From Oxalobacter sp. (GTDB lineage Bacteria; Pseudomonadota; Gammaproteobacteria; Burkholderiales; Burkholderiaceae_D): a DNA stretch of 64,000 nt. Both the position numbers and the translations under genes were made by a program. A model generated the notes under the pieces. The model made no database searches. It worked only from the letters and a program-made list of their open reading frames with translations, and had not been told where the DNA came from. Positions within the stretch are counted from its first letter, which is position 1; the number at the start of each line of letters is the position of its first letter. Location of the stretch: the NCBI GenBank assembly GCA_003605115.1, contig QZKY01000006.1, forward strand, positions 1 to 64,000. The letters are read 5' to 3'. Shown piece after piece: positions 26,704-38,280 of the stretch.

Positions 26704-27256
26704 CGTTCTCCGGCACAGATGGCTGCAAATCTTTCAGAATTTGAAAAATTTCACGATAGGCTTTGGGTGGCTTGTTCTGTTCCTGTTCTTTGCGGGCATT
26801 GCGAATCAGGGTACGCAAGTGTTGCGCATCGGCGCTCGGATGTTGTGCAATCAAATCCGTCAGCGCTTGATCATCAGTCAGTAATCTGTCGCGCTGACGT
26901 TCCAGTGCGTGCAAAGCGGCGGTTTGCGCTTTGGAGAGACCTTTCCAGCCATCGACGGTTTTTTGTATGGCGGCGACCTGTTCAGGCGTCAAGCCACGCA
27001 TTTGCTTGCCAATGAACTGCATTTGGCGACGACGTCCTTCATGTGCCTTGACGCGTTGACATGCCAGGATTGCGTCACGCAAATCATCCGGCATGGGGAC
27101 ACGCATGATGCGGTCTTTAGGCTCGGCAACGAGCTGTTCTCCCAGTTTCTGGAGTGCGGTCATTTCACGCTTGAGTTGGGATTTGGACGGACCATCGTAT
27201 TCCTGGTCGAATTCGTTAGACTTGAAGCCCGTAGCCCCTCGGTTGGCATTAACCAT
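26660..27256 (-). CDS. darP: ribosome biogenesis factor DarP (YjgA, DUF615)
   Basis: Dual-action 50S assembly factor (formerly YjgA), known in E. coli to bind late 50S intermediates. The 198-residue protein shows the DUF615 signature PSKSQLKREMTALQKLGEQL and the R/Q-rich RRRQMQFIGKQMR. It is highly charged and helical throughout, with an acidic C-terminus. It is divergent from pmbA, the usual arrangement in beta- and gammaproteobacteria, and overlaps mog by 44 bp. Confidence 0.94.
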   Translation of the reverse strand: MVNANRGATGFKSNEFDQEYDGPSKSQLKREMTALQKLGEQLVAEPKDRIMRVPMPDDLRDAILACQRVKAHEGRRRQMQFIGKQMRGLTPEQVAAIQKTVDGWKGLSKAQTAALHALERQRDRLLTDDQALTDLIAQHPSADAQHLRTLIRNARKEQEQNKPPKAYREIFQILKDLQPSVPENDDDLSEHTLSEDAS

Positions 27257-27330
27257 CGTAAATTAGAAAAAAAGTGGTATCGGCTGCTATGATAACCGTT
27301 TTACAAACAATTGATGGAAAGGGCATGCCA

Positions 27331-28683
27331 ATGAGCGATTCTGTCTTTACCCACACCCAGAACCAGCTAAAGGAATTCGTTGACGACATGCTCATGTACG
27401 CCCGCAACCTGGGGGCGACGGACGCAGCAGCCGAGGTATCGGAAAGCAATGGACTCTCGGTCAGCGTACGTAAGGGCAAGGTTGAAACCATCGAGCAGAA
27501 TAACGACAAAGGCGCAGGAGTGACTGTTTACATTGGCCACAAGCGCGGTAATGCGAGCACGTCGGATTTTTCGTCCCAATCCTTGCGCACAACGGTTGAG
27601 GCGGCTTACAACATTGCGCGTTTCACTGCCGAAGACGACGCAGCGGGCTTGCCGGATGTGCATATGCTGGAGCGTCAGCCACAGGATTTGGCACTGTATT
27701 ACCCGTGGCAACCGTCTGTTGCCGAAGCCATTGAAATGGCGGCGCGCTGCGAAGCAGCCGCTTTTGCCGTGGACAAGCGCATCGCCAACAGTGACGGCGC
27801 GAACGTGTATGCGCAACAGTCGCACTTCATCTCCGGCAACACGCGGGGCTTCATGGGGGGCTATCCGTATTCAAGACACATGATGTCCGTCGCACCGATC
27901 GCTGGCAAGGGCGCGAACATGCAGCGTGACGACTGGTATTCTTCCAGCCGCAACGCACAGCATTTGGCAGCGCCGGAAGCCATCGGACGCTACGCTGCGG
28001 AGCGCGCACTGTCTCGTCTGAAAGCGCGACAGATCAGCACGCGTCAATGCCCGGTGCTATTCGAAGCGCCGCTGGCAACCGGTTTGCTGGGCGCGTTCGT
28101 GCAAGCAACATCCGGTGGCGCGCTCTATCGCAATGCAAGCTTCCTCGTCGGTTCAATGGGCATGCTGCTGTTCCCGCAACATATTCGCATTACGGAAGAC
28201 CCGCACGTGCCCGGCGCGATGGGATCGGCGCCGTTCGATGATGAAGGGGTGCGCACAAGCCAGCGAGATGTCGTCACCAATGGTGAAATTCGCGGGTATT
28301 TTCTTTCCACTTATTCAGCGCGCAAACTGGGCATGCAAACCACCGGCAACGCGGGTGGTGCGCATAATTTGAAGCTGCTGTCTTCCCACACACAAGCAGA
28401 AGATGATTTCGAAGGGATGTTGAAAAAAATGGGAACGGGGTTGCTCGTGACGGATTTGATGGGTCAAGGCGTCAATTACGTTACAGGCGATTACTCGCGC
28501 GGCGCTTCCGGCTTTTGGGTGGAGCATGGTGTCATCCAATACCCGGTAGAAGAAATCACGATTGCAGGGAACCTGAAAAGCATGTTTCGCAGTATTGTTG
28601 CGGTTGGCAACGACACGCTCGTGCGCGGGACGATCGAGACGGGATCGATATTGATCGATAATATGACGGTGGCAGGAAGCTGA
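27331..28683 (+). CDS. pmbA: metalloprotease PmbA/TldE family
   Basis: Subunit of the TldD/TldE (PmbA) metalloprotease, known in E. coli to mature microcin B17 and degrade CcdA; its partner TldD carries the metal site. About 450 residues, with typical stretches GLSVSVRKGKVETIEQ, VTVYIGHKRGNAS and GVNYVTGDYSRGASGFWVE. I choose the ATG at 27331, nine bases after GGAAAGGG; an ATG two codons earlier is also possible. It is divergent from darP. tldD is not in the window. Confidence 0.95.
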   Translation: MSDSVFTHTQNQLKEFVDDMLMYARNLGATDAAAEVSESNGLSVSVRKGKVETIEQNNDKGAGVTVYIGHKRGNASTSDFSSQSLRTTVEAAYNIARFTAEDDAAGLPDVHMLERQPQDLALYYPWQPSVAEAIEMAARCEAAAFAVDKRIANSDGANVYAQQSHFISGNTRGFMGGYPYSRHMMSVAPIAGKGANMQRDDWYSSSRNAQHLAAPEAIGRYAAERALSRLKARQISTRQCPVLFEAPLATGLLGAFVQATSGGALYRNASFLVGSMGMLLFPQHIRITEDPHVPGAMGSAPFDDEGVRTSQRDVVTNGEIRGYFLSTYSARKLGMQTTGNAGGAHNLKLLSSHTQAEDDFEGMLKKMGTGLLVTDLMGQGVNYVTGDYSRGASGFWVEHGVIQYPVEEITIAGNLKSMFRSIVAVGNDTLVRGTIETGSILIDNMTVAGS

Positions 28684-28712
28684 AGTAGAAGCTGAAGCAG
28701 TGAAAGTGCAGT

Positions 28713-28768
28713 GAAAATGGGGTCAGGGTAAATGTTTCTTCGAGAAATAAAACGCTGTCCCCATTTTT
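28713..28768. repeat. palindromic element, GGGGTCAG core (copy 3, diverged)
   Basis: AAAATGGGGTCAGGGT pairs imperfectly with ACGCTGTCCCCATTTT, with an inner TTTCTTCGAGAAA loop. It sits between the convergent pmbA and PAS-hemerythrin genes. It may also act as a terminator for both because of its A- and T-rich ends. Confidence 0.75.
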
Positions 28769-28770
28769 AT

Positions 28771-29688
28771 TCAAGGTTCAACAGGAAAGTTCGGATCGAT
28801 GAAGGCAAAGAAATCCCTGTCTGAGTCCAGAAAGTGCCTTGCAATCATATCGTGCGCCAGATATCGGTAAAGCGCTTCAACATGCAATCGATCGCGCGTA
28901 AATTTCTGTATGAGCGTCGTCGCCTCGTTGTGGAGCAGGACATGAATGTCATGGTGCTCTCGGACGTGTGTGTACCCCACTTGTTGCATAATGCTTTCCT
29001 CATCGCGAAAATGTTGCGAGAGTTCAGCCATCAGCGTCGTCATGAGTTGCAAAATCTCAATCTTCGGGACATCGGTGACGACGGCTCTCAGTATGCGGTT
29101 CGACAAATCAAACAGTTCTCGGTGCTGCCGATCGAGCGTTGGGTTGCCGGATTCGTAGGTGCTTCGCCAGATAAGCTGTCCCAATCCCGGTTTGGTTTTT
29201 TGGGAGGGAGGCGGAGGGCTGCTATGCAGGACTGTTTGTTCGCGCGCACGCAGCAACAGGTCGCGCTGCTTGTCGGTCGGGGCGCTGCCTTCCGGGATAT
29301 CAATGGCGACAAAACCGCTGCCAGCGAGCTTACCATTCAGATCGCGGAAAGGAAAACGAATGGTTTCCCAAATGTGGGGGCGACCTCGGATAATCAGGCG
29401 TTCAATAAAATGCGCCGGTTTGCCATCATGGATGATGGCATCTTCCTTTGCATGAATTTCCGCAACGTGCTGCGGCAGAACGTAGGCTTCCGAACTGTTT
29501 CCGATCAAAGCACCATGTGTCACACCATACAAAGATTCTAGCTCCGGATTGGCGTACAGGTAGCGGTGATTCAAATCCTTGAGACCAACGAGGGAAGACG
29601 ATCCATCCAGCAGCAATCCGAGCAATTTGGCTTGCTCCATCGGTGACGCTAGTTGTTCGCTGAGTGGGGGGACAGTCTTGTCTAGCAT
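28771..29688 (-). CDS. PAS domain-bacteriohemerythrin fusion protein
   Basis: Predicted soluble sensor or oxygen/NO-binding protein. From the ATG at 29688 (AAGGAG ribosome site) it has 305 residues. A PAS domain covers about 25-130 (SSLVGLKDLNHRYLYANPELESLYG), then a proline-rich linker, then a hemerythrin domain at about 170-300. All seven di-iron ligands are present: His189, His226, Glu230, His241, His245, His285 and Asp290. There is no output domain such as GGDEF, kinase or MCP, which is unusual for a PAS protein. It may act through a partner or simply bind oxygen. It lies upstream of a divergent-function MscS gene read in the same direction. Confidence 0.88.
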   Translation of the reverse strand: MLDKTVPPLSEQLASPMEQAKLLGLLLDGSSSLVGLKDLNHRYLYANPELESLYGVTHGALIGNSSEAYVLPQHVAEIHAKEDAIIHDGKPAHFIERLIIRGRPHIWETIRFPFRDLNGKLAGSGFVAIDIPEGSAPTDKQRDLLLRAREQTVLHSSPPPPSQKTKPGLGQLIWRSTYESGNPTLDRQHRELFDLSNRILRAVVTDVPKIEILQLMTTLMAELSQHFRDEESIMQQVGYTHVREHHDIHVLLHNEATTLIQKFTRDRLHVEALYRYLAHDMIARHFLDSDRDFFAFIDPNFPVEP

Positions 29689-29744
29689 AATGACACGCTC
29701 CTTTTGTTCAATACGGCCGTTACTCGTTACGTTCTGTTCATGGT

Positions 29745-30602
29745 TCAAGATGCACGGTCTTCTCTGGCGATAATCAGCTTGCGGTGCGGGAATGGGATCT
29801 CAATGCCGGCGGCATCGAAAGCCTGTTTGATGCGACGCAGGAATTCACGACGCACATTCCATTGTTCAAGGGGCGCCACTTGGAAACGGCATCGGATGAT
29901 GACGGATGAATCGGCCAAATTGTCCACGCCTGCGATTTCAAGCTTGTCCAGAATTTTTGGCGCGAAAGCGACATCCTCACGCATGGATTGGCCAACAGAA
30001 TGGATGACGCTGACAACATGATCCGTGTTTTCGCTATAGGCAACCCCAATATCCATGACGGCAAACGCAAAGCCCATGCTCATGTTGGTGACAGTGGAGA
30101 TAGTGCCATTGGGGATGTAATGCACGTTGCCGGAATAATCGCGTAAACGCACATAGCGCAAGGTCACCTCTTCGACCAAGCCGCTTTTCCCGCCGGCTTC
30201 GACTACATCGCCCACGCGCAACTGGTTTTCCATGAGGAGAAAAAATCCCGTGAAATAATCTTTCACGAGACTTTGTGCGCCAAATCCCAAGGCAACGCCC
30301 ACAACACCTGCAGCGCCTAGAATCGGTGCAACGGAAATGCCCAACTCGCTCAGAAGCAAGATGCCAGCGACAACAAAAATGCTTACGTTGGTGATGTAGC
30401 GGATGACTTGAGACAGGGTGTGAATACGTTGCCCCCCGCCATTGGCAGCCTGCTTTTCGGCGAGCGTTTCAAAAACGTGCCGGATAGCACGATGAACCAG
30501 GTGCAGCCCGATAAAGGTAAGCACCAGGATCAGGGAAATCCTGATGGGGGTTGCAAGGTTATGGAAGAGCCAGTCGGTCAATTTTGTCACCAGGTTGTTC
30601 AT
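29745..30602 (-). CDS. small-conductance mechanosensitive channel (MscS family)
   Basis: Inner-membrane tension-gated channel that releases solutes on hypo-osmotic shock. The 285-residue protein has three N-terminal helices; the pore helix TM3 is glycine/alanine-rich (GAAGVVGVALGFGAQSLVKDYFTGFFLL), followed by the beta domain (VGDVVEAGGKSGLVEEVTLRYVRLRDYSGNVHYIPNG, read in parts). The ATG at 30602 (MNNLVTKL) is preferred; one at 30629 is possible, and neither has a strong ribosome site. It lies 56 bp upstream of the PAS-hemerythrin gene and may be co-transcribed with it. Confidence 0.93.
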   Translation of the reverse strand: MNNLVTKLTDWLFHNLATPIRISLILVLTFIGLHLVHRAIRHVFETLAEKQAANGGGQRIHTLSQVIRYITNVSIFVVAGILLLSELGISVAPILGAAGVVGVALGFGAQSLVKDYFTGFFLLMENQLRVGDVVEAGGKSGLVEEVTLRYVRLRDYSGNVHYIPNGTISTVTNMSMGFAFAVMDIGVAYSENTDHVVSVIHSVGQSMREDVAFAPKILDKLEIAGVDNLADSSVIIRCRFQVAPLEQWNVRREFLRRIKQAFDAAGIEIPFPHRKLIIAREDRAS

Positions 30603-30780
30603 GGCAGGGGGAGGCGTGCTATGAGGCATTGCCGATTACGTGAGTCCACTTGAGGATAACCCAAGACGTGCAAACAGCCAAGTTTGTGGCGCATACGGGT
30701 ATTGAAAGTGCGGCACATATTGATAAATGTAGTCACTTCGACGCAACGTGTGGACTGGTTGAGAAGTCCGCGCTTGCGTT

Positions 30781-31998
30781 TCAGGCTGTCGGTTCTGCAG
30801 AGGCTTTCTCGCGTCGGTTGAATCCCGCCACCATATCGAATCGGAACAATCGACATTCAATCGCCCCGTTATACAGCGGCGTCTTGCGCGATTCCTTGAG
30901 GCGCAGCATTTTAGGGGCGCTGAGGTCGGCGGTGAACAAAAAGATTTTCCATCCCGGGAAACGCTGCTTGAGCGTGTTGCCGAATGCCTGGTAAAAACTT
31001 TGGGTTCTGTCGTCAGCAGGCAGGGCTTTTTCACCACGCACGCCAATACGCTCGCCGTAGGGGGGGTTGGTCAGCAGGATGCCAGGGGTGTCGCAGGGTG
31101 GGCGAACTTCTTGCGCTTCGATTTGTTTGAGCGGGACGTCAAATCGCACGCCAGCGCGTTCCAGATTGTGCTGCGTGATCGCGACCATGTCGCCGGAAAT
31201 GTCGCTGCCGAAAATGCTGGGTTCGCTTGGGATGGGGTTGAGTTTGACGTTGGTCTTCATCGCATCCCATGCAGTTGCATCGAATTGTTTGAATTTTTCA
31301 AAAGCAAAGCTGCGACGCAAGCCGGGGGGCATGCCCAGCACCATTTGCGCGGCTTCAGCGAGAATGGTGCCAGAGCCACACATGGGATCGAAAAGCGGGA
31401 TGCCCGGTTTCCAGCCTGCTGCGCGCAGCAAACCGGCGGCGAGATTTTCGCGCAAAGGCGCATCGCCTTTTTCTTCGCGCCAGCCGCGTTTGAAAAGCGA
31501 TTCGCCGGAGGTATCCAGATACAGCGTGAAATTGCTGGCATCGACAAAACCAAAAATGCGCATGTCCGGGTTGCGCGTATTGACCGAAGGACGTTTGCCG
31601 AATTTTTCACGGAAATGATCGCAGGTGCCATCCTTGATTTTGAGCGTTGCAAAGTCGAGACTTTTCAGGGGCGACTTAATCGCGGTGAGATCCACGCGTA
31701 TGGTGCAATCCACGTCAAACCAATTGTCCCAGGTTTGCGCCAAAGCCAGATCGTAAATGTCGTTTTCGTTGGTGTAGCGTCCCTGTGCAATGCGTAGCAA
31801 GACGCGCGAAGCGATGCGGGAATACAGATTGATGCGCCATGCATCTGGCAGCACGCCAGAGCAGTGCACGCCGCCTGGAACCGGATTGTGAATTTTCAGC
31901 GTGGGGCTTTGCTGCGCAATCTCGTTCAGTTCTTCGGCGAGAAAGGTTTCCAGCCCGCGCGGGCAGGGGCAGAAGTAGGAATATGTTTTATTGTTCAT
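30781..31998 (-). CDS. THUMP-domain class I RNA methyltransferase (RlmL N-terminal-like)
   Basis: Predicted 23S rRNA guanine-N2 methyltransferase, like the N-terminal half of E. coli RlmL (m2G2445) or the stand-alone YpsC/YcbY-type proteins. It has 405 residues: an N-terminal ferredoxin-like/THUMP region (to about 165), then a Rossmann methyltransferase with DPMCGSGTILAEAA (about 203-216) and the catalytic NPPYGERIG (about 311-319). The RlmK-like C-terminal half of E. coli RlmL is absent. AAAGG lies 10 bases before the ATG. Target base is inferred from the family. Confidence 0.9.
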   Translation of the reverse strand: MNNKTYSYFCPCPRGLETFLAEELNEIAQQSPTLKIHNPVPGGVHCSGVLPDAWRINLYSRIASRVLLRIAQGRYTNENDIYDLALAQTWDNWFDVDCTIRVDLTAIKSPLKSLDFATLKIKDGTCDHFREKFGKRPSVNTRNPDMRIFGFVDASNFTLYLDTSGESLFKRGWREEKGDAPLRENLAAGLLRAAGWKPGIPLFDPMCGSGTILAEAAQMVLGMPPGLRRSFAFEKFKQFDATAWDAMKTNVKLNPIPSEPSIFGSDISGDMVAITQHNLERAGVRFDVPLKQIEAQEVRPPCDTPGILLTNPPYGERIGVRGEKALPADDRTQSFYQAFGNTLKQRFPGWKIFLFTADLSAPKMLRLKESRKTPLYNGAIECRLFRFDMVAGFNRREKASAEPTA

Positions 31999-32027
31999 GT
32001 CGGGGTACCTTTTGTCCGTTATAAAAA

Positions 32028-32142
32028 TCCCCTCCCCCTTGGAGTGGGAGGGTCAGGGTGGGGGTGTAGTGCCTGAGTGGGACAAGCGTTGATGACAGAC
32101 GCCGCACCCCCATCCTCACCTTCCCCCTCACAGGGGGAAGGA
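32028..32142. repeat. BIME-like pair of inverted G/C-rich hairpins
   Basis: The first hairpin (CCCCTCCCCC / GGGAGGG, then GGTGGGGGTG) and the second, inverted one (CACCCCCATCCTCACC, then TTCCCCCTC / GGGGGAA) are separated by about 40 bp. The unit lies between the convergently unlinked rlmL-like and proA genes and closely resembles 7902-8026. Confidence 0.75.
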
Positions 32143-32143
32143 A

Positions 32144-33409
32144 TTATTTTCTCACTTCACCATGCCCGAGCACGATATATTTTAGCGAGGTCAGCCCTTC
32201 CAGCCCTACCGGGCCACGCGCATGCAGCTTGTCGTTTGAAATGCCGATTTCTGCGCCCAAACCGTATTCAAAGCCATCCGCAAAACGCGTGGACGCATTC
32301 ACCATCACCGATGCCGAATCGACTTCGCGCAAAAAGCGCATGGCGCGCGAGTAATCTTCCGTGATGATTGCATCGGTGTGCTGCGATGAGTAAGTGTTGA
32401 TATGATCAATCGCTTGATCGATGCCTTCCACGACCCGCACGGCAAGGATGGGGGCGAGGTACTCAGTCGTCCAATCTTCTTCGGTCGCTGGTTTGAGGAA
32501 GGGATAGCTCGCGAGAATGCGGGCGCTGGCGTCGTCACAGCGCAATTCCACTTTTTCGTTCAGGTAGGCTTTCGCCAGTTTCGGCAAAATGGTCGGCGCA
32601 ACACCTTTTGCCACGAGCAGTGTTTCCATGGTGTTGCAGGTGCCGTAACGTTGACACTTCGCGTTGAAGCAAACAGTCACCGCTTTATCGAGATCGGCAT
32701 CCTCATCGACATAGACATGGCAAATGCCGTCCAGATGCTTGATCATCGGGACTTTCGATTCCTTCATCAGACGCTCAATCAGCCCTTTCCCGCCACGTGG
32801 CACAATGACATCCACGTATTCTGGCATGGAGACCAGCGCACCGACGGCGGCGCGATCTGTGGTTTCCACGACTTGCACCGCCTGTTCTGGTAGGCCGGCA
32901 CCTGCCAGCCCTTCGCGAACGAGTTTGGCCAGCGCTTGATTGCAGTGAATGGCTTCGGAGCCGCCGCGCAAAATAGTGGCGTTCCCGCTCTTGATGCACA
33001 GTCCGGCTGCATCCACCGTCACGTTGGGGCGCGCTTCATAAATGATGCCGATGACGCCCAGTGGCACGCGCATCTGACCCACCTGGATGCCGGTCGGGCG
33101 GTAGCGCAAGTTGGTTATTTCGCCAATGGGATCGGGTAAGGCGGCGATTTGTTCCAGGCCGACAGCCATCGTGGCAATACCTGCATCGGTCAAGGTCAGG
33201 CGGTCGATCATGGCCGGCTCAAGTTTGTTGGCGCGTGCCGCAGCGAGATCTTTTTCATTGGCATCACGCAGCAGGGCGGCATCACGCCGGATCGCGGCGG
33301 CGATGCGTTCCAAGGCGCGATTCCTGGTGTTGGTGTCGGCGCGTGCCATCACACGTGATGCTGCGCGTGCCTGCTGCCCGACTTTGGTCATGTAAGTATG
33401 AACGTCCAT
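32144..33409 (-). CDS. proA: gamma-glutamyl phosphate reductase
   Basis: Second step of proline synthesis: NADPH-dependent reduction of gamma-glutamyl phosphate to glutamate semialdehyde. The 421-residue length is standard. The catalytic cysteine region [19 protein letters not shown], the NADP-binding [13 protein letters not shown] and the C-terminal [14 protein letters not shown] are family hallmarks. The ATG at 33409 has no strong ribosome site, and one six codons later is possible. It ends next to a BIME-like repeat. proB is not in the window; location after leuS-lptE-holA is normal for this group. Confidence 0.97.
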   Translation of the reverse strand: MDVHTYMTKVGQQARAASRVMARADTNTRNRALERIAAAIRRDAALLRDANEKDLAAARANKLEPAMIDRLTLTDAGIATMAVGLEQIAALPDPIGEITNLRYRPTGIQVGQMRVPLGVIGIIYEARPNVTVDAAGLCIKSGNATILRGGSEAIHCNQALAKLVREGLAGAGLPEQAVQVVETTDRAAVGALVSMPEYVDVIVPRGGKGLIERLMKESKVPMIKHLDGICHVYVDEDADLDKAVTVCFNAKCQRYGTCNTMETLLVAKGVAPTILPKLAKAYLNEKVELRCDDASARILASYPFLKPATEEDWTTEYLAPILAVRVVEGIDQAIDHINTYSSQHTDAIITEDYSRAMRFLREVDSASVMVNASTRFADGFEYGLGAEIGISNDKLHARGPVGLEGLTSLKYIVLGHGEVRK

Positions 33410-33474
33410 GGATGCAAAAAGAGTTGTTATAAATGAAGGTCAAAAAAACCGGATACAAGTTCGCCAAAATGAGA

Positions 33475-33508
33475 CCGCGCAGACACCCTCTGAGAATGTT
33501 CTGCGCGG
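33475..33508. terminator. hairpin between the small repeat-protein gene and proA
   Basis: A 9-bp perfect stem, CCGCGCAGA / TCTGCGCGG, has a T run on its plus-strand side and an ATTTTG tract on the minus strand. It may end the gene at 33538-33792. Confidence 0.6.
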
Positions 33509-33537
33509 ACGTTTTTGTCTTTGTTAAACGACACTGT

Positions 33538-33792
33538 TCAATTGAACCAGCCCATGTGATCGCAAAGTTTGAACAAACCGTATAGCGCAACACCAAGAAT
33601 GGCGAACATGATACCGACGAACTTGAAATAAAACATGCGGTTTCCCGCAGGCATCCCTGCCGCACAGGCTGCGCTGAAGTCCTGATATTCCTCTGGCTGA
33701 CTGATTGGACCACCACTGATCGGGCTGTTGACAATAGGGGAATTCACAATCGGGGAATTTACGATTGGTGAGTTAGAGTTTGGCGTACTCAT
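33538..33792 (-). CDS. small membrane protein with N-terminal NSPIV repeats
   Basis: Unknown 84-residue protein. Its N-terminus repeats the five-residue unit NSPIV about three times, then a variant SPISGGPIS. A short hydrophilic part (QPEEYQDFSAACAAGMPAG) follows, and one membrane helix near the C-terminus (about 58-76, VGIMFAILGVALYGLFKLC). GAGG lies upstream of the ATG, and a hairpin follows the stop, so expression is likely. I know no function. It is coded between holA and proA, where related genomes as far as I recall also carry a small open frame. Confidence 0.65.
   Translation of the reverse strand: MSTPNSNSPIVNSPIVNSPIVNSPISGGPISQPEEYQDFSAACAAGMPAGNRMFYFKFVGIMFAILGVALYGLFKLCDHMGWFN
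33713..33772. repeat. four 15-bp tandem repeats inside the small gene
   Basis: Four 15-base units (for example TTGACAATAGGGGAA and TTCACAATCGGGGAA on the plus strand) code for the NSPIV-type repeats on the minus strand. The units differ at several bases but keep the reading frame and the peptide, so the repeat is maintained at protein level. Confidence 0.8.
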
Positions 33793-33926
33793 GGGCGACC
33801 TCTTTTTATATGCAATGGAATAGGCAACAAACGATGATATCCGGTTGTTCCGGGGCGCTTCAGCAAGACATACCCTGCTAGAAAAATATCAATTTTGGAT
33901 TGTAACCTGATTTGGGTTAGGGATAG

Positions 33927-34943
33927 TCAACCCTTGGCGACGCGTAAACCGAGTTGCAACAGTGCGTCCCAGGCATCACCGACGTGATGGGTCGCCCGCA
34001 AACCCTTAGCCATTTTGTCAATTTGTGCTGCTTCCTGCTGCGCGCTCACCAGGGTGTTCAGAGAAAGACGTTGCAGCGCGGTACCCATTAACCTTTCTCG
34101 CTGGTTCCAGATGCGGTTTTCCTTGCACAGCACGGCCAGCGGTCGTCCCTGATCCAGACCCGTGCGTAACTTCAGCAAGGTGCGGATTTCTTCAGAAACG
34201 GCCCAGAGGGCGAGGGGCAGGGGTTCACCTTCGCCTTTCAAGCCTTCTACCATGCGCACCAGGCGTTCGACATCGCCCGCGAGCATTGCCTCATTGAGCT
34301 TGAAAATATCGTAGCGCGCAACATTGAGCACGGCGTCACGCACTTGCTCAAAACTGAGTTGACCCTCTGGGTGGAGTAGGCCGAGCTTTTGAATTTCCTG
34401 ATGCGCCGCCAGCAAATTGCCTTCGACGCGATTCACGATGAAATCAATCGCCTGGCGGTCAGCCCGTTGTTTTTGCATGGCCAGACGTGCGCCAATCCAG
34501 GCGGGCAGTTGGGTGCGTTCGACAAGCGGGATATCAATGTAAACAGCGGATTTTTGCAGGGCATTCACCCAGGCTGCTTTTTGCGTTTGCCAATCGAGTT
34601 TAGGCAAGGTAATCAGCGTAACCGTATCTGGTGGCGCATCGCCAGCATATGATTGCAAGGCTTGCCCGCCCTCGCGACCGGGTTTACCAGTAGGGATGCG
34701 AAGCTCGAGTAATTTTTTGTCGCCAAAGAGCGACATGGATTGACCAGACGCATGCAGTTCGCCCCATTTGAAATGACGGTCAACCGTCAAAACGCCGCGT
34801 TCAGTGTAACCTTGTGCGCGCGCAGTCTTGCGAATTTTGTCTGCCGTTTCCAGCGCCAACAGGTGTTCGTCGCTGGCGATCACATACAAAGGTGCCAGCG
34901 CTTGAGCGAGATGCGCATCCAGCGCGTCAGGGCGCAGTTGCAT
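33927..34943 (-). CDS. holA: DNA polymerase III delta subunit
   Basis: Clamp-loader subunit that opens the beta sliding clamp at the replication fork. The 338-residue protein has the HolA N-terminal domain (LAPLYVIASDEHLLALETAD), the middle helical part with VEGNLLAAHQEIQKLGLL and a C-terminal collar domain. It overlaps the end of lptE by 17 bp, so the two are coupled. Order leuS-lptE-holA is conserved across proteobacteria. Confidence 0.96.
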   Translation of the reverse strand: MQLRPDALDAHLAQALAPLYVIASDEHLLALETADKIRKTARAQGYTERGVLTVDRHFKWGELHASGQSMSLFGDKKLLELRIPTGKPGREGGQALQSYAGDAPPDTVTLITLPKLDWQTQKAAWVNALQKSAVYIDIPLVERTQLPAWIGARLAMQKQRADRQAIDFIVNRVEGNLLAAHQEIQKLGLLHPEGQLSFEQVRDAVLNVARYDIFKLNEAMLAGDVERLVRMVEGLKGEGEPLPLALWAVSEEIRTLLKLRTGLDQGRPLAVLCKENRIWNQRERLMGTALQRLSLNTLVSAQQEAAQIDKMAKGLRATHHVGDAWDALLQLGLRVAKG

Positions 34944-35496
34944 TCGGCTCCTTGAGGGGCGAGTCTGGCGTGTGGTGCGCTTTTTTCTGCTCCTGTGAGG
35001 GAAGCTTTATTGTCGCTAGGCGCCTCAAAATTTGTTGTACCAGATCCGTTTGCATCTCTCGATAGAGAGAATCTTCTTCTTGCTCTCGACCAAGAGCCAG
35101 CAGTTCGTTATATACCAGTGTGCGGCTGGCTGCGAGGCGGGTTACACCCAGCAGTTCAGCGTTATTGTTGTCACGCACACGAAAAAGGACTTGATAGCTT
35201 AGTGAATATTCGCGGGCGCGCCCCTGCACATTTAGCGAAAGGAAAGACCGTGTTTTCTTCTCGTCTACAATTTCCAGAATAACTTTCGCCTCATTGGCGT
35301 TGGCCACAACCTTGGTTTTGTTGCTAGCGCGCAAGTTGCGCAGGAGTTCGCGTCCAAAAACGGAGGCTTCAGGAAGGGCGACATAAACTGTTTCGAAGGG
35401 TAAATTATTATAAAAGGCTGTGCCACGCAAATGAAAACCGCAAGCGGATAGCAGTAAGGTCGTTAGCAGCAGAGCCAGAGCAGCATAAGGTTTCAT
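34927..35496 (-). CDS. lptE: LPS-assembly lipoprotein LptE
   Basis: Outer-membrane lipoprotein that plugs LptD and helps insert lipopolysaccharide. A signal peptide with lipobox LLSAC gives Cys19 as the lipidation site, followed by GFHLRG, the LptE family hallmark. The 189 residues include a C-terminal Lys-rich tail that overlaps the start of holA. It lies 30 bp after leuS. Confidence 0.96.
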   Translation of the reverse strand: MKPYAALALLLTTLLLSACGFHLRGTAFYNNLPFETVYVALPEASVFGRELLRNLRASNKTKVVANANEAKVILEIVDEKKTRSFLSLNVQGRAREYSLSYQVLFRVRDNNNAELLGVTRLAASRTLVYNELLALGREQEEDSLYREMQTDLVQQILRRLATIKLPSQEQKKAHHTPDSPLKEPNATAP

Positions 35497-35526
35497 CGAT
35501 TCTCCCGTTCTCGGTAGGCGTATTTT

Positions 35527-38199
<2,673 letters not shown>

Positions 38200-38201
38200 T
38201 C

Positions 38202-38230
38202 ATTATACCGGCAGGCACTGTCCCGTAGGT
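38202..38230 (-). promoter_or_regulatory. probable leuS promoter (-10 TATAAT)
   Basis: A perfect TATAAT (38207-38202, minus strand) lies in the 114-bp gap upstream of leuS. No good -35 is visible at 16-18 bp, so strength is uncertain. Confidence 0.5.
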
Positions 38231-38280
38231 GACGGGTCGGTGGGCGGGGAGAAAAATGTGCCCCACTTAACTTGCTCAAC

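Noticed and set aside
33282-33734. Minus-strand frame of 150 residues overlapping proA start and the small repeat gene
   Set aside because: It overlaps proA and the repeat gene in another frame, and the composition is not protein-like.
33713-33772. CRISPR-like direct repeats
   Set aside because: The 15-bp units are in frame, adjacent with no spacers, and code for a peptide repeat.
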